In this document: one piece after another, positions 45,597-59,288 of the stretch
How positions within the stretch are numbered: position 1 is the stretch's first letter
Layout of the letters: every line of letters starts with the position of its first letter
Source of the DNA: Thunnus maccoyii
Taxonomy: Eukaryota > Chordata > Actinopteri > Scombriformes > Scombridae
DNA length: 64,000 nt
Direction: 5' to 3'
Assembly (NCBI RefSeq): GCF_910596095.1
Contig: NC_056544.1
Location: 7,642,655 to 7,706,654 of the forward strand
The notes under the pieces: model-generated
What the model saw: the letters and a program-made list of their open reading frames with translations, nothing else
What the model was told of the DNA's origin: nothing
The model's database searches: none
Program-made: the position numbers and the translations under genes

Positions 45597-46464
45597 AATC
45601 CCTCTGCTGCACGTGAACGCGTACTTGTCTCTGCTGCTTTGAACCTCTAAATTATTGATGTGGTCTCAGTGGAAACATGCATGTAACATCTTTCTGCTCT
45701 GTCGGATATTAAATGCAATAAATGTGGTATAATTGGGCCATATGCAGCTATAATGGCACTGCATTGCAGTATTAATTAGAAATACAATCATTTGACTTTT
45801 AGGAATAGGCTACTTAACAGCTGTACAGATGTGTTTTGCAGGGAGAAATCCCTTTACATCTTACTGCCTATGCAGCAGAGTTGTACTGTGTAAACAGTGT
45901 AATGGCACAAGAGGCTGTCTCTTGTTTCACCTCTTATTTGCTGATGGATCCAGGAAGTTGCTCACTCTGAGTGCACACACACACACACACACACGCTGGC
46001 ACACAAAGACATGCACACACAGCCTTGCTGGTCTAAGTATTTGCTTACTATAGACAATCAGAAAGCCCCTTGTCTTGTGGATTGTGAATGACTGTGTGGG
46101 TGCAGGGAAGTTGCAGAGTCCACTGGAGGAAAGCAGCGTGCCAATGCAGACATAAGTTGCCAGTAGTTTACATAGCCTGTTTTCTGAGCAGAAGCAATGC
46201 CACCTGGTGTACTTTATCTTTAAAAAAATCACACACTGTACTGTGTCAGTGGCTGGTGTTAGGTTAAACACTCCCTAACTGTCTTTTTTATGGGACTTGA
46301 GGGGTGCTCAGTCTAAATCCTGGTCAGCTGCTGGATCGTGATGTTGTTTAAAGAACCCTAAATGTCAAGTTGTTCTTATTTTTTGAGCCATAAAGAAGAG
46401 TATAATTTTTATCAGTGAACATTCAGTTTGTAGGTTTGACTGTTTTATACCAATGTGTCCAAAC

Positions 46465-46788
46465 TAGAGCTGAAATGATTAAGTGATTAGTCAATCAGCA
46501 GAAACATAATCAGCAAAAGTTGTCAACAATCAATTGATTGTTTATGTCATTTTGTAAGGATAAAATGCCAAAAACTCTCTGATTCCAGCTTTCCAAAGAG
46601 AATAACACTAAACACTAGACTGAAAACCTTTGAGTTTTGGACTGTTGCTCAGAAAGAACAACATATTTGAATTTGTGAACTTGGGTTTTTAGGAAAATAG
46701 TGATGTGCGTTTTGACTATTTTCTGCCATTTTATGGACCAATTAATTACTAACTAAAATAATAATAATAATAGATTGTCGCAGCCCTA
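46465..46788. mobile_element. hAT-like MITE in the csrnp1 first intron
   Basis: The left end TAGAGCTGAAATGATTA and the right end GATTGTCGCAGCCCTA form imperfect inverted repeats. The inside (AAAACTCTCTGATTCCAGC and CCATTTTATGGACCAATTA) matches a nonautonomous element I recall as very common in percomorph fishes. No clear 8-bp target duplication survives, so the copy is old. Confidence 0.6.
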
Positions 46789-47688
46789 AATCAAATGATA
46801 AATTTGACACAGTCAAAAGCTACTAGCATACATCTAAGAGGTGATAATCTCCCTTTGTTTCCAAAAATGAATTCACAGCTTCTACACACATACTGGTAAC
46901 TATGACAAACAACAGCACAACACCACTCTCTTTTCCAGCAAACTTCACTTTTACCCCTGCTAAAGTTTGTAACCCTGAAATTGCTCATGTTTGGATTTGT
47001 TTTCCATGTTCACATCCAAAAATAGCAGCCACTTGAACCACTGCCCCCCCCCACACCCCCCACCCACCCACTGCCTTTGGACAGTCCGTTTCCACATATT
47101 CTTCACAAAAAACTTGAGGAATCATTGGAATGTTAATTACTCTGCTGGGAAAAGAAAAAAAAGAGCTGTTGATTTTTTTTTTCTTTTACTCTCAAGTGCT
47201 CAGCTGGTAGTGAGCAAAAGTAGGATTTAAGTTCACATTTGTACACTTATGAAACACCAGTTTGAAGGATAATCACTATCAAGATGTAATTAGCCTAAAC
47301 AAACTTGTGTCCTGAAACCGGCTCGACCAGCAGAGGTGCAGCTCTCTGCTCTTTACAGGAAAGACCTCTGATTCCTCCAAGTTGTCACTTTCAAAAGATG
47401 TATTATTTGGCTGTTGACATTTGGTCTCTCATACAGGAAAGGAAACACATCATCTGTGTTACTAAATTGTTATTCCATCATTTATTCATTGATTTACATT
47501 ATGTCTCATTTTATGTTTCTGGGATAGAAATGCTGCTTTGGAGAAAGCCACACAATTCAGGACTGGTTTTTGTCCTCTAATAGTATTGATCTATACTATT
47601 ATTACCACAGTATGATAAATATTTAAACCAATGTCGCTGTTTTTCTTTGTGTTCATACAGAATATACATCAACCACCGCAACCAAACC

Positions 47689-50600
47689 ATGAGAGGCATC
47701 CTCAAGAGAAAGTTTGCAGAGGTAGATGACAATCCCTGCTACTCCTCCTCCTCACTCTCTTCCCCTGCCTCCTCAGAGTGGGAGTCTGACGGGGAGAGCA
47801 GCTCCTCTGACATCCAAGATTTCACACCGCAAGGCCCTTCTCCACCCACCAGCTTACCCAGTGAGTCTCCAAACCAACCGACCACTGTTTTATCCACCCC
47901 TCTTTCAAATAATGCAAACCTCTTCCTTATCTGGCTATTCTCCCATCGGTGTTTTATAGGAGTGTCTCTTATCGCTCTGCAGCAGCCCTGTTATGACTTA
48001 TAGATATGAAAATGCTAACCTTAGGGCCACTCTAGATAATGCAGTGAGAATGGCTCGCCTCTCGGCTGTCTGTCTGCTTGTGTAGAACATCATTTGCCTG
48101 AGCAATAGGATGTTGTGGAATCAATTTGAATAGCAAGGTCCCTTTTAAACGAGTGGCTTTATTCAGATATCAGAGCTGCACGCCACATCGCTCATCGTTT
48201 ATTGTGCTTGCAATGACAAAAATATGCAATTATTGTTGTACAGTCTTAAACCTCAAATATTACATTTGTAATACAGCCTGTTATTTTGAGTTTCACAACT
48301 GAATCATGCTGTGACAGTGCCCCGGTGTGGAGCATGCTTTTCAGACAGAGAGAGCAGCTGAGACAAGCTTAGCCAACTGGCTTCAGTTGTTTACTGACTT
48401 TTGGAACTAGAGTTCGTCCTCAGTTATGTGTGAAGGTCAGACAATTTGTTGTAACCAAACTGTTAAAGCAAACAGTCACCTGGTGGATATTAAAGACTTT
48501 GCTGGCAGACAGATTCTAATTATGTTCTTGCAAACCTTTAAAGAGCTGCAGGTTTACCTCCTTTCCCTCTCTGCTGTTGATCTGTCCACTGTTTGTCAAC
48601 TCTTTTCATGGTATTTCCTTTCCTCATTTATGTTCAACCATTGACTCGAGACACTGTAGTAAAGCACCTGTAGTGTGTCACCTAGTGGCTACTCAGAGAT
48701 CTACACAACACAAAGTCTGTGTCAAAGTTCAGGGTCTGTATTTATAAAATAAATATAGGCAGTTATCCAGGTTTTAACCTGACAAAACCTGACAGCCTCA
48801 TTTTTTCTGATGGTTTTTGGTGTCTCTCTCTCTCTCTTTCTCTCTTATGTAACCAGTTCAGTCCATCCTGAAGAGGCCCAGGCTGACGAATAGGCAGAGT
48901 AATGTGCGCTTTGACCTGGTGACGGTGTTCAGTTTCCCACGTTGCCAGGGCTTCACCAGTGTGCCCAGCCGTGGAGGTGCCACCCTGGGCATGGTGCAGA
49001 GGCACAGCACCCTCCAAAGGTTCACGGTAGCGGAGCATGCAGTGGAGCAACGGCACAGACGCAGAGAGAAGCTCCGAGACAGACTGAGAGAACAGAGGCT
49101 TGAAGCGTTGAAACACAAAGTGAGTGCACTTGATTTCTACAGTGGTTAGCGTGCCTCATCTACACAGCAGTTTTCTTATTTAATCTGATGTGCTGATTGC
49201 AGTTGATCACCAGTGGAGCCATTGACCAGAGAGAAGCAGACAGGCTCACAGTGGATCAAGTCCCACATGAAGACATTGACGTCCACATCAGTGATTCTGA
49301 GCTGGAGGATGGGAGTTTCCTTCAGCCGTACTCCTCCAGACAGCGGCAGGCTCTCCTCCTGGCAGCGGGGGTGAAGCGCATTGACAAGGAGGAGAAGAGG
49401 CAACTTCATGCCTTGCGTGTCTCCAGGGAGGACTGTGGATGTGACTGCCAGGGCTTTTGTGAGCCAGAGACCTGTGCATGCAGTCTGGCAGGCATCAAGT
49501 GCCAGGTACGACACTTAGACGTACACTTAATTACTTCAACCAGGAATTTCCCTGCTGACAAGTTTGCTGTGGCTCACTTTATCTTACGTGTGAGTCAGTT
49601 TAATATTTTATTTTCTCACTATGAGCTAACTATCTCAGCCATTTCTCCATTACTTTTAGCTACTTGTAATAAGTAGCCAATCAGGAGCTTGTGTCTTAGA
49701 AAACAAGAGTAAAAGCTGTAAACAGTGAAGGAATTTTGCAGATAAACTTTTGATTTAGCACACATTTCAACACATCAACACATTTTCTCTACATTTGTTT
49801 CTCAGTGGTTGTTAACTTCAGGTGTTAACTTGGTGTCCAGACTTTTAACTGTATTGAGTAAATTAAACCCACAGTACTAATTTTCTCCTCCTGCTTTTTT
49901 GTCACACAGGTGGACCGTTTCAACTTCCCATGTGGCTGCACTAAGGACAGCTGTGGAAACGCTCAGGGACACATCAAGTTTGACTCCAGACGTGCGCAGA
50001 CCCATTACATCCACACTGTCATGAGACTGGAATTGGAGAGGCGCCTGCAAGATGAAACACTGAGCCGAGAGGACCAGACTGGACTTCCAGAGGACCTTGT
50101 AGAGTATGAGGACCAGGGTAAGACACACTCGGTGAACAGTGCACAGGACAAAACCTGCCCCTTTGGGTTTCCCCTGGAAGAAGATGGTCTTCCTCTCACC
50201 ATGCCCGCCACTCCTTCCTTCCATTTCGACGCAGAGCGGTCAGTGGTGGAGGAGAACAGCTGCAGCAGTGACATGACTGAATCCTCCTGCTCCTCCACTG
50301 ATTCTGATGCAGGAGGATGTCATACTGAGAGTCAGAATATCCAGGAAGTTGATGGAGGGTTGTCCCGTACCCTCAGCATCTGTGACTCTGAAAATAATAA
50401 CTACTCTATGTGCAGCCAACTGAGACACATAAGAGAACCACTGACGCAGAACAACAACATTTCTGCCACTTACAGCACAACTACTGACAGTATGGAACCA
50501 CTCACAGCCAACACATTCACAGACAATATAAGCAGGACCTCAGTGACAGCTTATCTGGATGAAAATGCAAACCAAGCCAGAGATTTATTTGATGATGACT

Positions 50601-50875
50601 CTCTTGAGGACTATCCCAACACTCCCTCCCCCACTGTGGACTATTCCTCAAGCAGGTACATGGACCTGAGTCTCTCCTCCGACTCCAACCTGGAGTTCTT
50701 CGACTGTGACTACCCCTCCGGACCACTGCACAGCTCCTTCAAAGGACACAGACACTCAGACAGCTTTCCCCATCTCCAGCTGTTTAGCTCTGTTCATTTA
50801 CCACAGAACGAGTCGAGCACCTACCTCCTGGAGTCTCTGATCGGCCTGACTGAACCGAGCCCAGAGCAGGTTTAA
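47689..50875 (+). CDS. csrnp1: Cysteine/serine-rich nuclear protein 1
   Basis: Four coding exons, 47689-47860, 48857-49119, 49203-49505 and 49910-50875, give exactly 568 codons (567 residues) ending at TAA 50873-50875. The start [14 protein letters not shown] matches the conserved CSRNP N-terminus and a serine-rich acidic stretch follows. Exon 2 has the family core [22 protein letters not shown] and a basic helix [14 protein letters not shown]. Exons 3-4 carry the cysteine-rich module ([20 protein letters not shown], then [12 protein letters not shown]) and the RVQTH-like RAQTHYIHT. The serine-rich C-terminus has [13 protein letters not shown] and [11 protein letters not shown]. The family (AXUD1/TAIP) comprises nuclear transcriptional activators; CSRNP1 is an AXIN1-induced immediate-early gene. 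Gene symbol chosen over csrnp2/3 by synteny with gorasp1 and wdr48. The human protein is of similar length (about 589). Confidence 0.95.
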
Positions 50876-51606
50876 GATAATCAGCTCTTATAGGTGATTC
50901 AAAGAACTCTTGTGACATGACAAGAAGCCATGTGAGAGAATTATAAACAAAGTTAGCACTTCTTTTATGTATTTGTAATATTTCAATGTACAAAGGATGA
51001 TTTATAAAATATTTTTTCCAAGCTGGATATTTTTTCTATTGCCTAAAAATAATTTGCCTTTGTTTCAGAGAAACCACACTTAAGTAATCTAATATATGTC
51101 CTTATTTTTTATTTTTTGAACCTTTTATAATGATCTTTGACATGTTATTTAATTTCTTCTTATATATCATGGCCACAGAGAATATTGGATTCTGATTGGA
51201 TGGAGGGTATGCATTATTTTCAAAGAACCACTTTGTTCTGATGCAGCAGCCTTATCACTGCTCAAAGTGAAAACTCGTATAGCTGGAACTAAATCTTCTT
51301 TTTGTTTTCTAGAGTAGAAGTTTAAAGTAATGTTTATCCCCAAATTGAGACAGGTAGCAGCTCCACAGAGATCTCATGTAAAGGTCATACTGCCTCAAAG
51401 TAATAAAAATACCTTTCATTTTGCTGGAAGCTGGTCATGGTATAAGCAGGATAATCCACTTTGACATATGCAGTTATGAAAAATAACACTCCTCTAGTTT
51501 TAGTCTCTAAATTGTAATATATTTTCCAATAACTGCCTGGCTCACTGTGAATTATCCCTTACATGCTTAACAATATGTTTAGAATATCTCTGTATTGGAG
51601 TAATGA

Positions 51607-51612
51607 AATAAA
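51607..51612 (+). terminator. csrnp1 polyadenylation signal
   Basis: AATAAA about 730 bases after the stop codon. The 3' untranslated region before it is AT-rich and contains ATTTA motifs (for example near 51146), as expected for an unstable immediate-early mRNA. Confidence 0.6.
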
Positions 51613-52983
51613 AGATTTTTATTTATTAATTCACTGAGGTCTGAAATGTGTGTGATAATTTCTATGCATCAGCCCTTTTTAGGATGTACGTGAAGAAAAC
51701 AAGACTAGACGAGGATGAAGTTATATGAGTTATAGTAACCTTAATAATGTTAATAATGTTTATGGGATTTAGTGTTGTCTTTGGCTTTGTGATAATTGGT
51801 GTGAAACACTTGCTTCTAGCTGACCCTAAGAGTAGATCTAACTCCTCAAAGTTTCCCTTGGTTTTCTGTTATCATACACAACAATTATCAATAGATTCAG
51901 TTCACACTCCAGTATCTAACTCAGTCCATGCTGGTTTACAAATTACTGCTTAAGTTTATCGATTTACAATCAGTATGATTAAAAGTAGCCTCACTGATTA
52001 CTGGACTTAAATTACGCCTATTAGGCCTATTTCATGGTAGACGTTGTGACTCGTAATGGCAGGAAACGCACAAGAGTAACTAATAAGATTAATGATGGTT
52101 CCCAGTGGTGTCCCAGTAAACCATTCCAATCAGCCAGTATATACAGTCCCAAGACCCAAGGAGCTGGCTCACCTACTCGTTATTAATGTTATCTATTACA
52201 CCTGTGCTTTTCCTGTAATAACATGTCAAAATGTCTGCCATGAGAATGGTCTGTTGTCCTGGTTGTTTTTATGTTCACTATTTTATCATTACATCATCAC
52301 ATTATTTTATCACATATGTTTTGAGCTTTGATGCAGATTTTACTTTATGGAGGTCATATCAACAGTAGAGGCGTCATGAGCACAACTGGTTGTGTTTAAT
52401 TTATGAAGGCAAGGGGAGGACATGAAGTATACTAAGTATTCATTCTCACACTGAACGCTCCTACTACTATTACTGCTACTAAAAATAGTAATTTTACGTA
52501 CAAATAAAACAATCTTCACGCAGTCTTTTAACATTACAGTCTTTTTAGTGCCAAAATCCCTCTTTTTGTTACTATACTTCCACCACACCTCAACAGGGAA
52601 ACACTATATTATGTGATATGATTAACTCAGACTGCTGAAGCCTCATATAAGCTTCTGATCATCTTTTAAATGCATTTTTGCACAAAATGACTGTGTGGAC
52701 ACACTGTGGATTTTGGCCTCCATCACTAACATCGAAGGTACACTTGAAGGGGATCTTTTAATATCCAGTATGAACAGGGGGAATGATTACAGCGAGGAAA
52801 ACCTATTTCACTGTTCATATGGACACCTGACTGTTGTTTTAAAACACACTTAAAATTTACGTGTGTGTGTTTGTCTGACTTATTCTACTTTCAGGGACAC
52901 ATTTCAGACTAAAAGACCAAAAGCCATGTCCCCAATTTGGAAAGTGGTTAAGGTTAGGGTCAGGGTTTGGTTTAGGCCCGTAG

Positions 52984-53020
52984 TGGTTATGGTTATGGTT
53001 ATGGTTATGGTTATGGTTAG
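52984..53020. repeat. (ATGGTT)n hexanucleotide repeat
   Basis: About six units, preceded by GGTTAAGGTTAGGGTCAGGG and followed by GGTTAGGATTG. It belongs to a GGTTA-type repeat common in fish DNA rather than to a telomere. Confidence 0.85.
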
Positions 53021-53072
53021 GATTGTAAGTCTATATAATGTCCACAAAAGTGACCTAAGTAAACCTATCTCT

Positions 53073-53076
<4 letters not shown>

Positions 53077-53122
<46 letters not shown>
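53077..53122. repeat. (GT)n microsatellite
   Basis: About 46 bases of GT, ending roughly 125 bases before the gorasp1 start codon. Confidence 0.95.
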
Positions 53123-53123
<1 letters not shown>

Positions 53124-53247
53124 GGATAGCAGCGATGCTCGATTGTTTTGGGCTGCAGATAAGATGGCCACAGACTGTCAACCGCGATAATTCTCACTCT
53201 CTTATTATTTTTCTTGTGATATTAATATTTGAAAGTCCCTGAGTGAA

Positions 53248-56200
53248 ATGGGTTTATCTCAGAGTTCAGACGTGTCCGAAGGAGGGACGTATGGATACCA
53301 TGTGCACGGCGTAAGACCCTCCAGTTCTTCCGTATCTTGAGATGTTACTGTATGCTAACTGTAAGCTAAGTGTTGCTGCAGACCCACCGGTAAAACCTGT
53401 GAGGTGGCACTATTTAGCTGCTTAATCGAAGTGGACGCAATTATATAACGTATGCTTGTATTTAATTGTTTTATTGGTAAGAAATAAGCTTAAATTGAGG
53501 CTTGTAACTTGTCTCAAAAGTCTTCCTACATTATCTTCCAACATTAGCTTGTTTTATGTCGTTTAATGCAAATTCATTTGAATGCTGGTAGCTAATACTT
53601 TGTTCAAATGTACAGTTCTTGGGTCTAAAACAGAAAAGGGAAAAGTGTACTGACAATGAATAAATAAACTGCCTCATGCCTCATGTTTTATAACTGTTAC
53701 AATAAAGGTACATTACAAAATAGTGCTGAAATTATTTTTTTCATCACTGCACGAAAGAGTCAAAGTCCAAAATTGTGCTTCAAGCTTCTCACATGTGAAG
53801 ATGAAATTAGCTGCTTTTCATGCTAAATTGAGTATATTTGAGTTTAAGACAAAGTCAGTGATTTTATTACTTTGGAACGAAGAAAATGAGCTTTTCAGTA
53901 TTTTCTGACATATTAGACTGAACTATTAGCTGAGTAGTGAAAATGTATGCTGCTAAACAATAAATAATATTCTTTGTTGGCAGTAGAAGAGGCTACGGTT
54001 TAGATTATCTAAAAAACATACTTTATTCATTTCCTAATTATTATTCTATAGCATGTTTTATGTGTAGATGAAGCTCTACGGGTTATATTATGTTGCTTGT
54101 GTTGGCTTTGACAGGTGCAGCCAAATTCACCTGCAGAAAAAGGCGGACTGCAGCCCTTCTTTGACTTCATTCTGTCTCTGGACAACAAAAGACTTGTAAG
54201 TTTATTGATAGTTAGATAATAAGCACTTAAGTCAGAAGTCACTGACAACTGGAAGACCATAAATAAGGAAAAAAAACCAAAGTTAACACCTTAACCTCAG
54301 TTAAGTCCTCTCGTTACTTTACGACAGAATGAGGAAAATGACCAACTAAAGGAGATTCTGAAAGCCAACATGGAGAAAGCGGTGAGGATGGAGGTGTACA
54401 GCACTAAAACCACAAGGGTTCGTGAGCTGGAGGTGGTGCCCAGTAACATGTGGGGAGGACAGGGCCTGTTGGGGGCCAGTGTTCGCTTCTGCAGCTACCA
54501 AGGAGCCAATGAGAATGTCTGGCACGTCCTGGTGAGCTGCTTCGATTTCAGCTTCTATACTCATGTCTGCATCATCGTTTGTCTCATAGTAGAAATTACA
54601 TTTCTTTCTTCTCTAGGATGTGGAAGCCAGTTCACCTGCTGCTCTGGCAGGGCTTCAGCCCCACACTGACTACATCGTTGGAGCAGATCAGGTTTTGCAA
54701 GATGTGAGACTCGTTTTCATATGACGCATCTTTGTTACAGTCAAGTTCGTACATTTTCCAAACTTTGTTCATGTGGGATTTTACATGACCACAAGCAAAT
54801 AAACTTTAAAATTAAAAAAAATAAATAATCATTTAAAAGTTGTACCTATTTAAGCGTCTTCAAAAGATGATCTGCAATTAATTCAGTTGATGCTGATTTC
54901 CAGTCAGAAGACTTCTTCTCGCTGATCGAGGCTCATGAAGGGAAGCCCCTGAAGCTGCTGGTTTACAACACACTAACAGACAACTGCAGAGAGGTGGTGG
55001 TTACACCAAATGGAGCGTGGGGAGGGGAGGGCAGGTATGTAACAATACATATAAATAAGCAATTTAAGAGAACATACTGTGGAGTATCACCTTGAACAGT
55101 CCTGGTCCTATTTTATGACATTTTTAAATTAATCAGTCTTTGTTAAAGTACACAAAATCAGTTGGTCTTGAAATAAGAATAAGGCTTTTTCAGGTTATAC
55201 AGCATTATTTTATATGGTATAAAAAGTGTGATTTGGGTATCAGTGGTGTTATAATGAGACTTTGCATTTCAAAATGTTTGTTTTTAGTTTGGGTTGCGGC
55301 ATCGGTTATGGCTACCTGCACCGAATCCCTGTACATCCTGATGTATTGACAGTGAAGCCCTCCACCCCTCCTCCTCCTGAGGAGACGCCCTCTCCAGAGC
55401 TGCCTACTCATGGATTCACAGAGGTACATAAAACCATCAGCTGATCCAGTGGACTGTATTGAATGAAGGCGACAGCAATCAGAGGCAGAAACACAGATTT
55501 CACATAATGTTACATGAGATCAAACTCTTTGTAGTAGCAGTGAAGCTAATCACTGTTTTTTTGTTTCCAGGCGCCTTTGTTGGCACCTTCAAGCCAAAGT
55601 GAAGGTGCGACAGACTTGGAGCAGGTCATCCTCATGGAAGCTCCTCTACCTCCACCCATCCAGAGAGTCACGGTCCCTAGTGAGTTCAGATATTAACTGG
55701 TTTTAAATCATTTAGCACAAAAACTTCTCACCATCTGACATATGTTGCCTCTGTGTTTGTTCATATCTCATCAACAATGTCGCGTGTCGTTTTTCCAGGC
55801 CTCTCTGATTCCGAAGTGGCAGTGATGAACCCTGAACCTGCTGATCTGGTGGACAGGCTGGATCTGTCCATGTCGTCCATCGACATGACCAACACTTCAC
55901 TGGCTATGCACGAGGAGAAAGATGGTGAAATCTCCGGTGTTGGTAAGTTAATACAGCAGCAGTTCATACCAGACTGTTGTGCTACAGAGTTTGTTCACAT
56001 GTACTCGTCTATTAGCTATTAATGCATTTCTGGCAGCCATCTTTACTGATCCATGATTTCCTGTTGTGCAGAGGAGCTGGACGACAGTGAACTTCGCTCA
56101 TCATCGGAAGACACCCAAACTGAGCCGCAAGAGCTGAGCTCCCAGGCAGCCATGGACCTCACTTCTGCTCTCGCTTCCACTGACAGTTTGTCGGATTCAG

Positions 56201-56559
56201 GCGTCCCACCGGCAGAGCCATCTAACCTCGAGTCCACAGACCTGCTCGGCCCTCTCTGCGAGTCTACTGATAGCCCAAGTCCACCTATGGATGCCCCGTC
56301 TCTCCCCGTAGAGCCAGTAGAGCCAGTAGAGCCTCCTGCTGAAGACCCTCCCTCCCCACCTCCTGTCGATCTCCTCCCAACCTCGATCGCCGATGAGCCC
56401 GCGGTGGATGATTCTTCTGCTCAGGCCATCGTGGATGCAGCAGAGCCTCATGTGTTAAGCTCAGCGGAGGAGCCTGCAGAGCCTCAAGACGAGGCTCCCG
56501 CTCACCACTGTGGACATGAGGGCGATGAGGAGGAACCAGAAGAGCCGCCTCTTGAGTAA
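53248..56559 (+). CDS. gorasp1: Golgi reassembly-stacking protein 1 (GRASP65)
   Basis: Nine exons, 53248-53310, 54115-54195, 54328-54531, 54617-54703, 54904-55034, 55288-55423, 55571-55679, 55799-55942 and 56072-56559, total 1,443 bases: 480 residues plus TAA. The N-terminus MGLSQSS keeps the myristoylated Gly2. Two atypical PDZ domains make up the GRASP region, with [20 protein letters not shown] and SPAALAG in the first linker region and [20 protein letters not shown] at the end. The residues [10 protein letters not shown] favour GRASP65 over GRASP55 (GORASP2). The C-terminal half is proline-, serine- and acid-rich ([10 protein letters not shown]) and poorly conserved, as in the family, where mitotic phosphorylation regulates stacking. 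It acts on the cytosolic face of cis-Golgi membranes with GM130. It is convergent with wdr48. Confidence 0.96.
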
Positions 56560-59288
56560 GCTTACATCAGGCCACACAGAAAGTAGAAAAATGTAAAACA
56601 AAGTCGACAATCACCTTTTTTTTTTTTTTTTTTTTTAAAGAAAGAATAAATATGAAACACAGGACAGACTGAGGGAAAAGGTGGCCTGTCTTACATAAGT
56701 TTACGGCTCCATCATCAGAATAGTTACACTACAGAAACCAGCTGTTGCTAGGATAATATTTTTAGACACCGTAGTAACATCCTGTTTGTTTCACATGAGA
56801 GAATTTAAAGTTACTGCTCATTTGTAAGCTAAAAAGGTTATAATGTTGTCAACTCTTTTCCCTTGCCTGGTGCGACATTAGATTATACGGGTGACGAGAC
56901 TTTGATTCTGGCACACTAATGTAACGACTACTTGAACACTTCCAAAGATAACTTACTACAGCAAAGCACAGCTGCAACATAACACCCATAACACTACTGT
57001 ATCATGTTCTTCAAACTCTCTCTGACTGTCGGCAGTTCAGATGAGTTGTTACAGTCATGGTGCAAGTGTAACATTTGTTGTCGATGTGTTTTGAAGAATA
57101 TTAATAAGGATACCCTGAACAGAGCTTTTAAAAATAAATAAAGATGACAAGCAGGGAAGTTTTTACACTAGTTTACGGCCCACATATTTGATCTTAAAGT
57201 GCTTTCGCTGTGGTATGAGGGAAACTATTCATCCACTTTTACTGAGTTTAACCAGTCAAGTACATGTTTTTACACCAGATTTGATGAGGCCAGTGCATTT
57301 TAAATACTTAGCATTAATTTGAATATTCTGCATTGCGGCCTGCGATCTATTTGTAAACTATTTTTACTGCTTGTAAAACTGGAATTATGTCCCGATGTCT
57401 CTTTCAACATTAGTTTGTAATTTTTTTTGTGATCTATGCAACAGTAGATGAGTACTGCCTGTGACTTGACAATGCATTCATAATGTAAATCCAGTAGATG
57501 ACAGGCTTTTTCTATATGTAATACGTTGAAATAGTGGTGCTGCTGTTGAGTAATTGTTTTCCGTTTTTTTTCTAGGGGGGCCTCTTAATGTTTTTCACTT
57601 TCTAAGTAGGTGCTAGTGTGTAAAATAAGGAAAAGTATTTTTGCAGATATTTTATCAATGAATTGTATGTTTTATTAGGAATGAGTGCAGAGTCTTTTGA
57701 TGAATGTGAGATGGGTGAATCTTTGATGGTTAAACAATCATATCACTTAAAAAAAAGAAAAAAAAGAAACTGTCCCTTTTTGTTTTTTCTTATTTCACTC
57801 ATCTGCTGAACACATTACAACTCAAAAGACATCCATTTATAATCCCCGTCAATCTGTCATTGTTAAACCATTCCAATTTATTTCCTTGAATGCCTAAAAT
57901 ATACATATTTCACAAATTATTACAACAAGGGATATTGCAGTGTTATGGCCTAATTATGGTACCCATCCTGTTTTGGCCAATTAGAGCTCACTCGATGGGT
58001 TCCCACTAAAGCGTTACACACACTCCTCATGGCAAAAAATTAACTCCATCAAATTTACAATGAATAGATCTGGTGCTCTGTTTGGTTGACACACCAAGAC
58101 AGAAATGAGTATTACCATTTATTTCACTTTGGTGAACTTCCCACAGTCGTTGAATATTCGTATGTTCTCTTCGGATGAGGTTCCCCTTCAAGTTATATTC
58201 ATGTTTAATTGAATTCCTATTTAATCTAACTGAAATATACATTAGGAACAGCCCTCACTGTCGTCAAAGTCGCTGCTCATGACCCAAGCACAGAGCGAGT
58301 AAGCATGAGTTACTGTTAAAGATATATACCTTATATATAATTTCCCCGATTGCTAAGATGACTTGGACAACTATTAACATTCTTAAGAGTAAACTGCAAT
58401 TTCTGGGTTGTAGTGAATACAACATATGCAATTTTTCACACATCCAAGTCAAATTACCTTCATGACCATGAATGTGTTCCAGGGATTAGGAAAAATAACT
58501 TTTAAGTAAACTGTACAACAACAAAACTGCTGCATAACCAAAAGAAAAAAAAAAGTCACTTAAATCAAAAATGTTGTACATATATTTACAAAAAACAAAA
58601 AACCCAAAACATTCAGTCCATCCAACAGCACAGCTAAAAAGAAAGACAAAGACAAGTGCTTCTGTCAATGAGGTTCAAGCTCTGCGATAATTAGATGTCT
58701 AAGCCAAGGTTAAGTTCAAGTTAAGATGTCGACAACAGAACAGATGAGGACTGTGATGCTACCCAGAGAGCAAGTGCACTCCTAAACTGGTGACACTGTT
58801 GAGACGGTGGATTGTTTGTAGAACGAGGACAGTTTCTGGAATGTACTAGAACTAACAGTCTACTACATCCATGTGCATATACACACGCGCACACTCAGAC
58901 ACAAACATGGACTTTGTTTGTTTTGAAAATAAAATGCCAATCAGGAGGAAAGAAACAAACGTAGCAGTTGAAGATGTAAAAAAAAAAAAAAAAAAAAGTT
59001 GAGTGCTGGAGAAAACATTAAGAGTCCGTTCTTCAAACTGTAAAAAAAAAAAAAAAAAAAATGAAACGAAACAATACGGACCACTCATCTCCCAGGTGTC
59101 TCTTGGCTGCTCGGGCCTGTTCTGGTGAGTTCCCTATGACACACCATGAGCCACGTCCTCACTAATATTTCTGGATTCTCATTGATACTGCAACTCTTGA
59201 CCACACAATGGGGTTTAGGGTACTACATGTCAGAGGTGAGTGGTGATTGGCAAATGACGAAGAGTTCTTGGTTTAAAAATTAGGACTT
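56560..59288. other. Convergent 3' untranslated regions of gorasp1 and wdr48
   Basis: Plus-strand polyadenylation hexamers overlap at 57133-57142 for gorasp1, and a minus-strand AATAAA at 58118-58123 could serve wdr48. The interval has poly(T) at about 56616-56636 and poly(A) at 58979-58997 and 59042-59061. No exon is seen. If longer 3' ends are used the two mRNAs would overlap. Confidence 0.55.

Larger units (their letters stand above)
51630..53247. other. Spacer between csrnp1 and gorasp1
   Basis: About 1.6 kb without a recognised exon. Near its end lie ATGGTT repeats (52984-53020) and a GT microsatellite (53077-53122). A YY1-like AAGATGGCC stands at about 53162 in the presumed gorasp1 promoter. 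There is no room here for ttc21a, which lies between these genes in human. Confidence 0.6.

Noticed and set aside
52940-53022. Telomere-like GGTTAGGG pieces
   Set aside because: Only scattered short units mixed with ATGGTT; looks like a common dispersed fish repeat, not an interstitial telomere array.
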